Position numbers and translations under genes: made by a program
The notes under the pieces: generated by a model
Told to the model about the DNA's origin: nothing
Databases searched by the model: none
The model's input: the letters and a program-made list of their open reading frames with translations, nothing else
Part shown: positions 11,579 to 22,295 of the stretch, piece by piece
How positions within the stretch are numbered: position 1 is the first letter of the stretch
Layout of the letters: every line of letters begins with the position of its first letter
Source of the DNA: Sphaerosporella brunnea
Taxonomy: Eukaryota > Ascomycota > Pezizomycetes > Pezizales > Pyronemataceae
Assembly: GCA_008704415.1 (NCBI GenBank)
Contig: VXIS01000032.1
Location: 62,001-126,000 of the forward strand
Direction of reading: 5' to 3'
DNA: 64,000 nt

Positions 11579-13849
11579 TCACTGCAACCGTACCACGCGC
11601 TCTCGAAACCCCGCAGCAGCCCACCCGGCCTCCACTACCACGCCCACGCCCACTCTCTCCGAGATCTCCGCTCCATCCCGCATTGCCGCCATCCCAACAA
11701 CCATAACATTCAACAAACAGCCGACATACCCAACACCAAACTCCGCGTAGTCGTAAGTTTCCTCAACGAAGCCGCTTTCGGCCCTCGAGAGTACCACGAA
11801 CTCGAGGGGTACCGAGACGTCGGTATCCGCGGGCAAGACGATCCTTCCCATCCGCTTCTCGGTGCTCGACAAGATCTCAAAGACCGAATGATGCAGGCTC
11901 CCAAAGACCTCGGAGCGGTCTTTGGTCGAGGTAGCGACCAGGTCGACTTGGTTGTTGATTTTTCGAACCGTGAGGAACGCGGAAGTGGTGCGAAACACTA
12001 GCATTCCCGCCGCGAGAGCCTCGCCTTCGTCGATTATTGTTTCTCCCGGGGGAGCAGCAGGAGGAGGGCCGTGGTATTTATCCGTTTCTTTGGAGATCAG
12101 CGATTTCTGCAGATGCCGCTGAGTTGAGATCCGCCGGGCCTTTCCGTCCGGCCCTCCGATCACCCATTCGTCCACTAGAGACCGTGCTGCGTCCGGTGGA
12201 CCATGCATGTAGCCATTCATTTTCATGAAAGCTACTCCCCCCTCCCAACCCGCCCAGGACCAACTGGGGGTGACGAGTCCGTCCACCTTGCGGCGGGCAT
12301 GCGCAGGCGCCTCCAGTGCTGGCTGCCAGAGCATAGCACTTTCAAGGAATGATAGGGGCATACCGAACAGGAAACCCGTGTCCGGAGGTAAAGGTTCGTC
12401 CTCATAATCCTGCGAAAACACCGTGATGATGGCCCACATGGCGTTGTAAATATCCGAGATATTCGTGAGGCGTCTCCGGGTGTACTCTTCGACAGCCACC
12501 ATGAAATCGCGAGAGTAAAACATACGCCGCACTTCCGACCCCGCGGCCCCGGTTGGCTGAAGCGTGCGGCGACCAGCGTATTTGGCCGGGTATGTTCCCG
12601 AAGCCTTACAGCTCTCCGCAATCACGTCTTCCGAGAATATTTCCCGTTGACACTCAAAATAGACCTGCTCGTTCGTGAAAAGAAGACGTCGGCGGGATAG
12701 GAGCCGCTCTTGAAAGGTCCAGCCGCGGGTATCCCACACCGAGGCAGCCACCGTCTCGGCCATAGTGGCAAGCGGAACTGCAAGCAGCAGCGATTGGATA
12801 TTCTCAATCTTCTGCTGTTTTTTCCGAGAGCCCGGTTCCAGCCCTGGCAGCCGAGCATGGGCAGAGTCCCCGCCGGCTGCAAACACTGTCAGTGCGGCAG
12901 CACCATAGATGGCGTGCATCCCCTTGATCTGCACCGCCTTATCCGCCGGGTCGTCTTGGATGATGCACAACGCATCGATCCAAAGATACCGTTCCTTCAG
13001 CAATCTGACCAGCTTGATCGCATCCGTGATCGTAGCTGGTAAGTTGACGCTTTCCAGTCCGCCTTTCCTTCGCCGCTGCTCAAAGTTTGCGAGAAGTGTT
13101 TGATACTCCCCGCCTGCGGATCCCCATAAATAACTCAGCGCAACATACCTACACCCCTTCCTTGGAGCATCCACCAATGCCATTCGGTTCACATCCACCA
13201 TCCTCGCGCCCTCCGGCAGCCAGTCGCCGCTGGAAACATTCTTTCCCCGCACAACCTCACAGTCCCCGCCGTGTTCCTTTTCGCAAACCCTCAGCCACTC
13301 CCTGAGCAATCCCACGTCCACCACCTCGCCGACGCGCCTGCCGTGGAACGCCCGGCGCCTGCCGAACCTGGCAGCATCCTCTTCCAACACCTGCAGCTCC
13401 AGCGGAATGTACACGCTCCGCTCCGTCATCATCCTGTGAATCGCGCTCGGCCTCGGACTTGCCAAAAACCGGATCCGGTGCGCAGATTCGAGCCGCGGCG
13501 GCGACGGCACCGAAGCCCACCCGCAAGGGTCCGCCCAGAGCGAGATCTGAACGTGCGTCAGATCTTCGTCCGGGTACTGTTCCAGTCTCCACGTGCGCGA
13601 TATCAAGTGCGAAACCAGCGCGCAGAAGCCGCAGAGGCTGTTGCTGTTGGACGCGTTGGCGAGGATTGTGGTCAATGGCCCGAGCGCTATCGAGTCTTGT
13701 TGACGGACCCCCAGGCGCAGGATTTTGTCGACGTCGAGGGAACTGCAGGTTTGGCAGAGGGGTGCAGAGGCGGGTGTTGGTGCGGCAGTGCTGGCGCCGC
13801 TTTGGCTTGTTTTGAAACGCTTCGATAGACGGTCGAGTATGGGAGCCAT
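11579..13849 (-). CDS. HET-domain (heterokaryon incompatibility) protein
   Basis: A single exon gives 756 residues from the ATG at 13849. The frame also allows an upstream ATG at 13975, giving 798 residues; I prefer 13849 because the added stretch has no domain-like composition. A Cys-containing N-terminal zone (CQTC, CGFC near 32-75) is followed by the HET core from about residue 234. Recognisable blocks are RYVALSYLWG, LPATITDAIKLVRLL, YLWIDALCIIQDD and IYGAAALTVFAAGG. HET-domain proteins trigger growth inhibition or cell death after non-self recognition in filamentous fungi, but most family members have no known partner. The C-terminal half is unassigned. No NACHT, WD40 or ankyrin sensor region is fused, so it is a stand-alone HET protein. 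Confidence 0.92.
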   Translation of the reverse strand: MAPILDRLSKRFKTSQSGASTAAPTPASAPLCQTCSSLDVDKILRLGVRQQDSIALGPLTTILANASNSNSLCGFCALVSHLISRTWRLEQYPDEDLTHVQISLWADPCGWASVPSPPRLESAHRIRFLASPRPSAIHRMMTERSVYIPLELQVLEEDAARFGRRRAFHGRRVGEVVDVGLLREWLRVCEKEHGGDCEVVRGKNVSSGDWLPEGARMVDVNRMALVDAPRKGCRYVALSYLWGSAGGEYQTLLANFEQRRRKGGLESVNLPATITDAIKLVRLLKERYLWIDALCIIQDDPADKAVQIKGMHAIYGAAALTVFAAGGDSAHARLPGLEPGSRKKQQKIENIQSLLLAVPLATMAETVAASVWDTRGWTFQERLLSRRRLLFTNEQVYFECQREIFSEDVIAESCKASGTYPAKYAGRRTLQPTGAAGSEVRRMFYSRDFMVAVEEYTRRRLTNISDIYNAMWAIITVFSQDYEDEPLPPDTGFLFGMPLSFLESAMLWQPALEAPAHARRKVDGLVTPSWSWAGWEGGVAFMKMNGYMHGPPDAARSLVDEWVIGGPDGKARRISTQRHLQKSLISKETDKYHGPPPAAPPGETIIDEGEALAAGMLVFRTTSAFLTVRKINNQVDLVATSTKDRSEVFGSLHHSVFEILSSTEKRMGRIVLPADTDVSVPLEFVVLSRAESGFVEETYDYAEFGVGYVGCLLNVMVVGMAAMRDGAEISERVGVGVVVEAGWAAAGFRERVVRLQ

Positions 13850-14309
13850 GGCCCATGCGTGAGCGGATTGTGTGAATTCTCCAGGGGTTTCAGCTCTGCG
13901 AGATCCAAGGGCGGGGCAACACGGGATGGGATGCCTAATTGTTTGTATTATACCTGCATGACCATACCCGGTCAACTAGCATGTTTAAATACATGTTTCA
14001 AACACCCATCAAAAGTCAGCCACTCAGGCGAGCGCCAGGGAGCTGACGAATATTCTCAGATTTCGTACATCATACAAGGGCATCATGCATCGCCATTCCC
14101 CAAAAATATACCCCCCAAAATGCTGCTGCTGCAACATAAATCACACCGGACTCACCGGGCTCACCGGGCTCACCGGGGTCCCAATACTGTTACCTCTACT
14201 ATCTCTAGATCTGGACTTCCTTAGACCCCGAAACTTTCGGATATGCATCCCATGGCTCGCGTCCAGTCCCGGATTCTCTTGCGGTTGGAATCCCTAACAC
14301 ACACACCCG
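13850..14309. other. Intergenic region with a short 9-bp tandem repeat
   Basis: This lies between the HET gene 5' side and the 3' end of the membrane protein gene. A three-unit tandem of gggctcacc-like 9-mers occurs near 14148-14178. No gene is supported. Confidence 0.45.
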
Positions 14310-15605
14310 TCAGTCTCTTATCTGGATGACTAGGAGTGTGAACAATCCTACAATAGTGCTCGGCGCTGCCATCAGCGTGGTCAACATCTTCTCTCCATCC
14401 CAAGTGTGATTGTCAATATTCCTTTGCGCCTCCGCCAACCACAGATCCCACGCATTCGTCTCCGGCACGGCGCCCACACGTCGAATCCACTTTGTCTCAC
14501 CTGTGAGTTTGATAACCCTAGCGAGAACTGTGGTGTAACTGGTATTCTGTTCAAACTCCGGGTCTCCAGATGTGACTACATATGCGCTGAGATCCCACTG
14601 TGTTCTTTTGGGCATCAATGCTGCGACCCAGTACATTGCGTTCAAGATGATGTAGGCAAGACCGATGGAGGCTTGTATATCCCAAGTGCAGTTTGCGAGG
14701 AAGATCACGCTCACCATGAACAGGAATGTGCCGGAGGCAGCAAGGACTTGGAAGACACGCTCGCTGGTTACGTACTAGGACATCGTCAGTAGAGAAAGAT
14801 GCTATGGCGGGAGGGGGAAATACAGCACAGCGCTCTGACCCAAAGTATAGTTCTCGCGCCACATCTTCAGGACACCGAACCACGATGAAGGCTGCTTGCC
14901 TCCCCAGAACGACCACATCGCCTGGCGGAACCTCACGATCGCTTCTTCTCCGCTGGAGGTCGACATGCCACAAACTCCCGTAGCCCACGATACTACTGGT
15001 AAGCCCCAGCAAAATTATGGCAATAACTGCCATTCCATCGTTCAAGACCGCAGCCTCCGTGAGGAGTCCCGCCCAGAAAAGGAACCCAGCAATCGACAGA
15101 AAATTCAACGGTCCATACCGCTTCGCTGTGATATTACTCCTGGGCGCGCCATCCAATTTCTCTCCCGGCTTCTCAGGAGCACGAGTAATACTGATAGTCT
15201 TCACCGAGAACCGCGGGAGATCATCGATTCCATGTAATATATCCGGAAAGAAGTTCAGCGTCTGCGAAAAGTTACCGGAGTTGATACCGACGACGCTGGC
15301 TCCGAGGTTGGGCGGGAGACGGTAGGGACGTTCCGTTGAAAGGAAAGATTGAGGCGCTGGAACGAAGCGTGGGAGAGCACATGTGTGAGAGGCCGTTGCA
15401 GGCTGGACATGCCCTGCCATCGCGGACTCGCCTGTAGATAGTTGGAGAGTTAACTAGGTATTTACTTCATCACCGAGACCCCGCAATCAGCAGGTGTCCA
15501 AAACATACCTACGACGGCCAGAAGGCCCACAACATCAAGGTTGAGGTCATGGTGCTTAGCTGGAAATTGGAGGTGGCTGCGTGTTCTGAGGAGGTGGTCT
15601 AACAT
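14310..15605 (-). CDS. Fungal multipass membrane protein of unknown function
   Basis: Three exons on the minus strand, 15605-15509, 15431-14824 and 14774-14310, give 389 residues. Phases match at both junctions (GTATGT..ACAG and GTATTT..CTAG). Hydrophobic helices are visible near residues 130-150, 155-175, 235-255 and 258-275, plus one at the C-terminus (TIVGLFTLLVIQI). A soluble segment with DVARELYFGSERC lies between helix pairs. I recognise the overall pattern (PGDVV, then DVARELY, then two helices and a W-rich tail) as a conserved family in Pezizomycotina with no assigned function. A downstream extra exon cannot be excluded. No transporter signature is seen. Confidence 0.78.
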
Positions 15606-16856
15606 CGCGAGATTCTGAGGAGTGGGAGAAAGAGGAACAAGAGAAAGTGGTCCCTCTGCATGTAGCAGCTAGAGACTATCTATAAACATAACTGACATGC
15701 CTTGCCGCTGCAAGATCGCTGTCTGCCTAGCTCTGGCGCCAGCCACGGGTTGGTCCGTTTTGCATCCACGGGTTCATGCAGGAAATTCCGTACGAGACCA
15801 TGCGCCGACCGGAATAGGCAATCGTCAAGGCTTCGTTGGGTAATTTTTCGAAAGGGTGCAGATGGCGGGGGAAACGGTGTGGAGTCACTGTGGACAGGGC
15901 TGGCAATGTGTCGCGTCAGGGCGAAGGGCCGGCCGTTGACGGGTTCACTGAAGGCGGGGGGGGACGGGGCCAGCGGGGGGGGGGGTCAATATTAGTAAGC
16001 GGTCTGGCGGAGGGGATTGTTGCGGGTTACAGCGATCAAGTCCATGCCCGCCCGCCGTTCCACAGAGGACCCGAGTGGGAATTCTGTACCTGCTCTGATG
16101 AGACAGCCAATGTACGAGGTGTGTCGCTGCAGCTACTAGCAGGAGAGGTATTGCTGTGGGGCTGGAACACCGGAACTGTGCTGGAGCATATGCATGTGTT
16201 GGCTGGAGGCGGGACAAAGAGAGGCCATTCTTGTGCCAGCAGGAGGCGTGGCTGTGGAGGACGGAGCCGCCTGAGCATCGGTGCTTCAATCACCACTGAC
16301 CACTCGGCATCATCACATGACTTTTGACTCCTCGCTGACGCTGAGCAACCAACTCCGTGAACCCTCGCTGCAAGCAAAGAATCTCGAAATCAATACCTGC
16401 AGTGGTGAACCGAAGAACAGAAGCAAGCACAGGAACGGCAAACTACTCTACTCTAGTATTTCCCATTCAACTCACGGTGAATAGCCTGCGACAATAGCCG
16501 GGTCTCAGAATTTTGTTGAGATCGCAGGCCTTTTGCCTGAAATGTCCCCGGGCGGGTGGAGCGCTGCCTCCAGGCCCACCACCACACCTGGTATTAGATG
16601 CAGCCGGTCCGTATGCCCTTCCGTCTCTCAAAATTCTCACCTTTTGGGTGAGGCTCGGTGAATTTCTGGATGCTCAGGGTGCAAGCCGAAGTGGGGGCAA
16701 TTATGCGGGCAGTACGTACTAAGTTCAAGTATCTAGGCCGGATGATGCCGCATGATGCCGATTGACAGCTTCGATTTGAACGCGTCTCCACGTGAAAGAT
16801 CTCCGCGCACGCTAAACCCCGCCCTGCGTCGCCTCCCCGCTTTCGTTTCGCTTACG
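15606..16856. other. Divergent intergenic region
   Basis: This is the shared upstream region of the membrane protein gene (-) and the hydrolase gene (+). Long G-runs occur near 15957-15985. No gene, RNA or repeat is recognised. Confidence 0.45.
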
Positions 16857-17916
16857 ATGTTTCGACCTCTTCTCCGCCTCCAACCACCGCTCCACCCGCA
16901 GATCACCCGCCGAATATGGACTCTATCCACAACTCCGCCGCTCATTCTCGCTCCCGTCGTCTTCACCGGCCTCACCCTCACCCTGTGGTCCTACAAATGT
17001 TTGATGATGATCCTCTTCCAATCGCGAATAATCTACATGCCCGGGATTCCCCTCGGAGCGCGCACGGAAAAAATCAGTGACTACTCTGCGTACTGCCGTG
17101 GGATCCGATGGAAAGAGGGGAAAATCCATGTTGACGATGGAACGGTGCTTGCGACTGCGTCAGCCACTGTCAACAACTCCCGTGAAAAGGAGAAAGAGCT
17201 GGTGGTGGTGTATTTCCAAGGGTGTGTGCCAGGTATTGTCAATGCGTCTATGCAGCTGACAGCGGCTCAGCAATGCCTCCTCCACCCCACCGCGTCTCCC
17301 TCGGCTTTCAAGTATCCTCGCCTCGCTCCCGTGCGCCACAACCATGGTGATACCATCCTATCGGGGCTACTGGTTCTCGACAGGGCGGCCATCGCAACGA
17401 GGCATCGAGCGCGACCTTGCCGCGATATTTAAGCATCTCCGCGAAGACTTTGGCGGTGCGGACAAGGGGATTGTGTTGTGGGGCCAGAGCATCGGATGCG
17501 GTATCCTGATGGAGGGACTGGCAAAGTATCCGCTGCCTAACGTTACAGCCTTGGTGTTGGAGACGCCGTTCGTGAGTATCGAGGAAATGCTGAAAGCGCT
17601 GTATCCCCAGAAGTGGCTGCCATATAGATACCTGGGATGGGCGCTGTGGAATCGGTGGGAACTACTCGTGGCCCTGAAGAGGATTTTGAGCAGGGGGTGG
17701 CGAGGCCAGGTGTTGGTGCTGCAGGCCGGAGGGGATGAGTTGGTGCCCGCAGAGCAGGCGGGGAAGATTGCGGAGTTTGCAAGGGAGGCGGGGGTGCCGG
17801 TTGCGGAAGAAAAAGTGGAGGGTGCACTGCATGTGGAGTGCATGGCGAAACCGCGGGGAAGAAAGGCTGTGGTTGACTTTTTGGGACGGATACATCGAGA
17901 CATACAGTGGAGATAG
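16857..17916 (+). CDS. Alpha/beta hydrolase, ABHD13/Bem46-like
   Basis: Two exons, 16857-17221 and 17271-17916 (intron 49 nt), give 336 residues. Splicing restores the family run from VVVYFQG through VIPSYRGYWFSTGRPS. An N-terminal hydrophobic segment (about 28-50) suggests a membrane anchor. The serine-hydrolase triad is visible: Ser195 in GQSIG, Asp277 in AGGDELVP and His309 in EGALHVE. This is the usual ABHD13/Bem46 arrangement, and Bem46 proteins are implicated in fungal polarity and signalling; the substrate is unknown. An in-frame ATG at 16752 would add 35 residues. I chose 16857 because it directly precedes the anchor, but this is uncertain. Confidence 0.87.
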
Positions 17917-18506
17917 GTGAAATCCAATGCTATTCGCGGACACAAACCTCAGCCGCGTTATATAACATTGCTGCAGACCCTGCAGATGCATGCGGAACGA
18001 TCCATGCAATACCCCCTAATACAAAGTGCACACATCTGTCGCTGCCTTCCAGATGTGCTCTGCATTAGCACGATATCTCCTGTCGCCATGTCATGCACAA
18101 ATGACGTCTGACTGCCGCCATCATCGACAAGCAATACGTAGAGGTTCTTGATGTCCCACCACGGAGGCGGCGACAGCTCCGACGATATGAAGGGGTGCTG
18201 CCACCGCTCCAGAAAAAGACCAGCCCCATCAAGACCAAAGGGACGGGGAGAGGATGCCCCACGCAATGTGAACTGATCTGACTGGCTCGATGGATGGGTA
18301 CTATCTGCCGCACAGCCACTCACCGGCGCATCCCCACCACCACCACCACGCAACCAGTATAAGCCGTACACGAGTCACATCTTTCCATCCTTCTAAACCT
18401 CCTCCTCCTCCTCCTCCTCCTCCTCCTCCTCTGCCGCCGCCGCCGCCGCCTCCCCCCCTCCTCCTCCTCCCCCGCCTCCTGCTCCTTCTCCCTGGACATA
18501 ATCCTC
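17917..18506. other. Intergenic region with CCT-rich leader
   Basis: This lies between the hydrolase and the next plus-strand gene. From about 18395 to 18480 it is a (CCT)n/(GCC)n pyrimidine-rich tract, probably 5' leader or promoter of the following gene. No gene is seen. Confidence 0.5.
18395..18480. repeat. CCT/CCG microsatellite tract
   Basis: An almost pure run of cct, ccg and ctc triplets ends about 25 bases before the next start codon. Such pyrimidine tracts are common in fungal leaders. Confidence 0.8.
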
Positions 18507-19550
18507 ATGTCCTCTCCGGCATCGCCCCCTCGCACCTTCCGTCGCACCGCCGCCAAAGTCGCCCATAACATCGGCCTCGGCCTCTCAGTCATCGTGTGCT
18601 TCCCCTGCATCGCCTGTTGGGTCTGGCTACCCAAGCGCGGCTGCCGTCGCGGGGCGGCGCGCGGCACGACGACCTGGAGCGCGCGGCGGAACGCAGCCAC
18701 GCCGAGTCTGATCGTAGCGCCCGCTTCGTGCGTGGTGATGCCGAGTCCCGGTTTCTGGCAGGCCGGCGACGACGACGAGTGCCCGCCGGACCGCAAACTC
18801 ACGGTGAAATACAACCTCAGCAACCGCATATTCCAGCTGCACGATCGGAAACTCATCTCGGGCAATTTCGCCACCATCGACTGGGAGTCCTTCGAGACGG
18901 TCGGGGACCCGAGGCTGGTCGCGAGGCTCCCCATGGAGGCGTGGAAGCCGCTGCTCTGGCTGCTGAAGGATGCCAAGTCCGAGGTCGAGCGGCTTGGTAT
19001 TCCTGCCCCTTCTCCCCAGGACTTGAAAAGAAGGAACAAGAGCGGGAAACCGGTGGTTACGCCATCAACGGAGTGGCTGCGGATTTGTCAGGAACGCTTG
19101 GAGGCCGGTGCCTTGAAAGATGTCGAGGCGAAAAGTGGTGGGTGGTTCGAGATCTGGAGTTGTCCCGTTGCGTCGGGACGACGTGGAGATTCGCCTGCGG
19201 TAGCCCCGATGTGGTTGGAAGGGACGAAGACGCGTTATGTGAGTCAAAAATTCACCCCACCACCGAACAAAGAGAGGGGGGGGGGGGGTCTGTTGCTGAT
19301 ACCTTAGATCAATCAGAGTGACATGGGAAATTGTGCGTGGTCGACACGAAATTTCATGCCAGCAGGCTTATGGGGAGTGGAAGGGGTGGGGAAGCACGTT
19401 GTGGATACGTTCGCGGGAGCTTGGAACGATGAATATATCGCCGGACAAATGGAGCCATGGCGCTGCGACGATGACTGGTATCAGGAATATGTGCCCAGGT
19501 GGAGGGATTCGATGGATAGTGGGAAGGGTCTACACTCTGGGGCAACATGA
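18507..19550 (+). CDS. Unrecognised protein with N-terminal hydrophobic segment
   Basis: Two exons, 18507-19238 and 19308-19550 (intron 69 nt, GTGAGT..CTTAG, phase 0), give 324 residues. I do not recognise the family. A hydrophobic stretch near residues 22-42 (GLGLSVIVCFPCIACWVWL) follows an Arg-rich N-terminus, as in an N-terminally anchored membrane protein. The middle (about 70-160) looks like a folded domain (KLTVKYNLSNRIFQLHDRKL, WESFETVGDPRL). The C-terminus is Trp-rich. The splice gives the continuous segment KTRY then INQSDMGNCAW. The intron contains a run of G. A function should not be assigned from this sequence alone. Confidence 0.68.
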
Positions 19551-20528
19551 TCATATATAGTTTGCGTATTTTCTTCGATTCGGTGTTTTTTTTTTTTTTG
19601 AATACATTCCTACCTCAAATATTGCAGCATTAATTAAGCATCCAGCCTTCCAGGGCGAGGAGCCCGAAATATATGGCATTGGCACTATATCCGACAGCCC
19701 CACCAGGCCGATCCTTTTAATCTCCCATGGCCGGAGGTGTCGCGGCGGGCGTTGTGGTCGTAACGGACATAGGCATTGCGGCGGGCGGGTCGGGTTGGGG
19801 GGGGGGGGGGGACGCCAACTGAAGAGGCAACCCGAACTCCTTTCCAATTGAGAATCAAGTGGCCGCCTTTCAGCGGTCACAATTTTTTATTTTGCCGTTG
19901 TGGAAAAACACTTTTATTGGGGGGGAGGGTGTCACTAAAGCGGCCGAACACCATTTTTACTGATCTACATCCATAAAAAGATATAAATCCGTGGCCTTCA
20001 TGGATCCTGAATATTCGCATATTTGTGTTGGTGATTTATGACCTTCCGGGCAACCCAACCAATACCAATACCCCCCCCCGGCCTTTTTTTTTCTCCCCTG
20101 CGAACGGTACTTACCACTTTTCGATATAATAGCGGATGGAAAAGCTGCTGGATACACAATATACAGATCTATCTCAGCTAGGTGGCTAAGTCTTTGCCGT
20201 CTAAAAAAACTGCTATTCAAACGCACCATTATGACGTCTACCCTCTCCCTGGTATAAAGATATCTAGGGGGGAAGACTAAACATCTTGGGATGAAGATTC
20301 CCACACAAGCATCAACAGCAGCGTTGAGTGTTTCCTCCCCTGGAGGGAAAGTACTCTAGCGAAGACGTTTTGGAGAGGAGCCGAGTGACAGAATACGCAC
20401 TGATGGGTATCAGATCTCGATTCACGGACGTGGGAAAAAGCAAACACTTCAAATACATATAGCGCAAATTCCATGCTCTAACATGATATCATCAAAAGGA
20501 AAATTGAATACGGCACAGAGAAACAAAA
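19551..20528. other. Convergent intergenic region
   Basis: This lies between two 3' ends. It has T-, G- and C-homopolymer runs (near 19586, 19798 and 20071) and no supported gene or RNA. Confidence 0.45.
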
Positions 20529-22295
20529 TCACTCAATGTACCGGAACTCAGGATGTCGGTACCCAAGTTTCCTGGCCTCTTCTTCCGATAATCCCGAAAT
20601 GCGGTGGTCCCGCTCGCCGCGTGCACGCTTGTTGTTTTCCCAGCGGCAGTATAGGATACCGATTACGGCGGTAAGAGCTGCAGCGCTCTGCGCGGCAAGG
20701 TTGATCGTGTGCCCGTGGCGGTATTTGGGCGCATCGGCCGGGAGGTAGGTCCAGGTAGCTATGATTGAGCCGAAAGTACCGAAGGAAACGATGAAGCCCG
20801 AGGAGACTGCGCGGATTGTGGGGCCGGCGGCGTCTACACGTTTAGTCAGCTTGCGAATGGCAGTAAAAATCTGAGGGAGGGAAGACAAACTGTTTAAACC
20901 CCAGGAAAGGAAGATGGGGCCGAGAGGGTAGCACCCTAAGGTTCCAAAGAAGACTCCCATGTATTTGATAGCCGCGCGGTCTGTGCTTATGATGATGGCG
21001 TATCCAACGATGGCGCACAGAGAGTGGCCACTTGCGAAAAGGCCGCGCTTCTTGTAGCGGTCACTTAGCCAGGAAACAAAGATTGACCATGTGGCGGCGA
21101 GGATGTAAGGCGGCACGGTGAGCAACTGAGCCTTTGTGGAGGTCCATCCGAGGGCTTTGAGAATGGTTGGCATGAACAGCGCAAAGGATTGCACGCTGAT
21201 GTTGTTGAGGAAGAACCCTACAGCACAGAGAAGGTTGTTGATGTTCAGAATTCCGCGCTTCACGTGGATCAGCTGTGTCTTCTCCTTCTGGTTTTCGCGA
21301 TGCTCCCGCTGGATCCGCTCTATTGCAATGTACCTCTGCCGCGGAGTCAAGAATTTGCATGTCTCCGGGGATGCGTACATATAGAAGTAGCAAATCAGAG
21401 CGATCACCATGGTTGCCAATCCTTCAAAGAAAAAGATATTGCGCCAGGAGTGGAGAGGCGTGGCCGAGAGTCCAAATTTCGGAATACGACTACCACGGAC
21501 CATGGTCAATTACAATCCATCGCTCTGCGGAGAAAGAAGCTCACGCCAATCCGGTGGCCAAAAGACCTCCGAAAGCACCGGACATGGAACTGGCAGACAG
21601 GAGGATTCCAATGCGGAACATCAACTCGCCGCGGCGGTAGAAGTTACTCAGAAAGTAGGCGATCCCGGGCATGGTGCCTCCCTCAAAGAACCCCAAGAAG
21701 GCACGCGCGACATAGAGTTGGGTGTGGGTGCGCACAAACGCCGTGCACATGGAGCAGAAGCCAAAGCCAAAGACTAAGAAAGGAACTGTAGCGGCCATTA
21801 GCTTGGCCCAAGCGGTCAGAAGGAAAGGGACTTTTATTACTAAAAATCTTTGCACCGACATGCTTGAGAGCAATATTGCTGGGGATTTCGACGCTAAGGG
21901 GTGTTAGGTGGGATGGTGGCAGACTTTGGCAGCGGGAGTGCACACAGGAGATATGGGATGTAGAATATTGTCAGTGCCCAATTGAAGCGGAATCCCTCGA
22001 GGAAGAGATCCTCCTGCATGCCCTGGATCCTTGCATTCCCAATGTTCGCTCTGCAGGACACTTCAGCAAGGAACCATAATCACTGAAGATGCAACACACA
22101 CCTGTCAAGGAAACACAGCAGATACAAAAAGGTGACCAGTGGGATAATGTACCAGTCCACCCGGTTCCTGAGGATCTTCTCTTCGGCTTCCGTCCACTCT
22201 TTCTCGATGCCCTCAGTGGACGACGAGACGGGTGTGCTCTGGCCCGGTAAAGCCTTTTCCAGCTCAGTAGTGCTCATTTTCTCGGTGGTTGACAT
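20529..22295 (-). pseudogene. MFS allantoate-permease-like transporter (DAL5 family), probable 1-nt frameshift
   Basis: Minus-strand exons are 22295-22102, 22050-21946, 21893-21545 and 21489-20529, all with GT..AG introns of about 51-55 nt. Family landmarks are the start DRVDWYIIPL, the first-helix end CFLDR|ANIGNARIQG, VEIPSNIALK, ARAFLGFFEGGTMPG and LSDRYKKRG. The C-terminus ends in HPEFRYIE. These mark a DAL5-type anion:cation symporter (allantoate, nicotinate or similar substrates). The sum of exon lengths is one base too many. The frame breaks inside exon 3, next to an A5 run at 21842-21846 (T5 in sense), between ALKHVGAKI and IKVPFLLTAW. The cause is either a real frameshift, which would inactivate the gene, or a homopolymer error in the assembly. 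Everything else looks intact, at about 535 residues. Confidence 0.8.

Noticed and set aside
13850..13975. Upstream start extending the HET protein by 42 residues
   Set aside because: The extension looks like leader sequence; kept only as an alternative start.
14140..14180. Possible CRISPR-like or minisatellite array
   Set aside because: Only about three 9-bp units; a short tandem repeat without spacers in a eukaryotic genome.
21850..21870. A 16-nt intron that would repair the MFS frame
   Set aside because: It has GT and AG ends and the right length modulo 3, but is far below the size of any fungal spliceosomal intron; a homopolymer indel is simpler.
11579..22295. A secondary-metabolite or degradation gene cluster
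   Set aside because: HET protein, membrane protein, hydrolase and transporter have no shared pathway, and there is no backbone enzyme such as a PKS, NRPS or terpene synthase.
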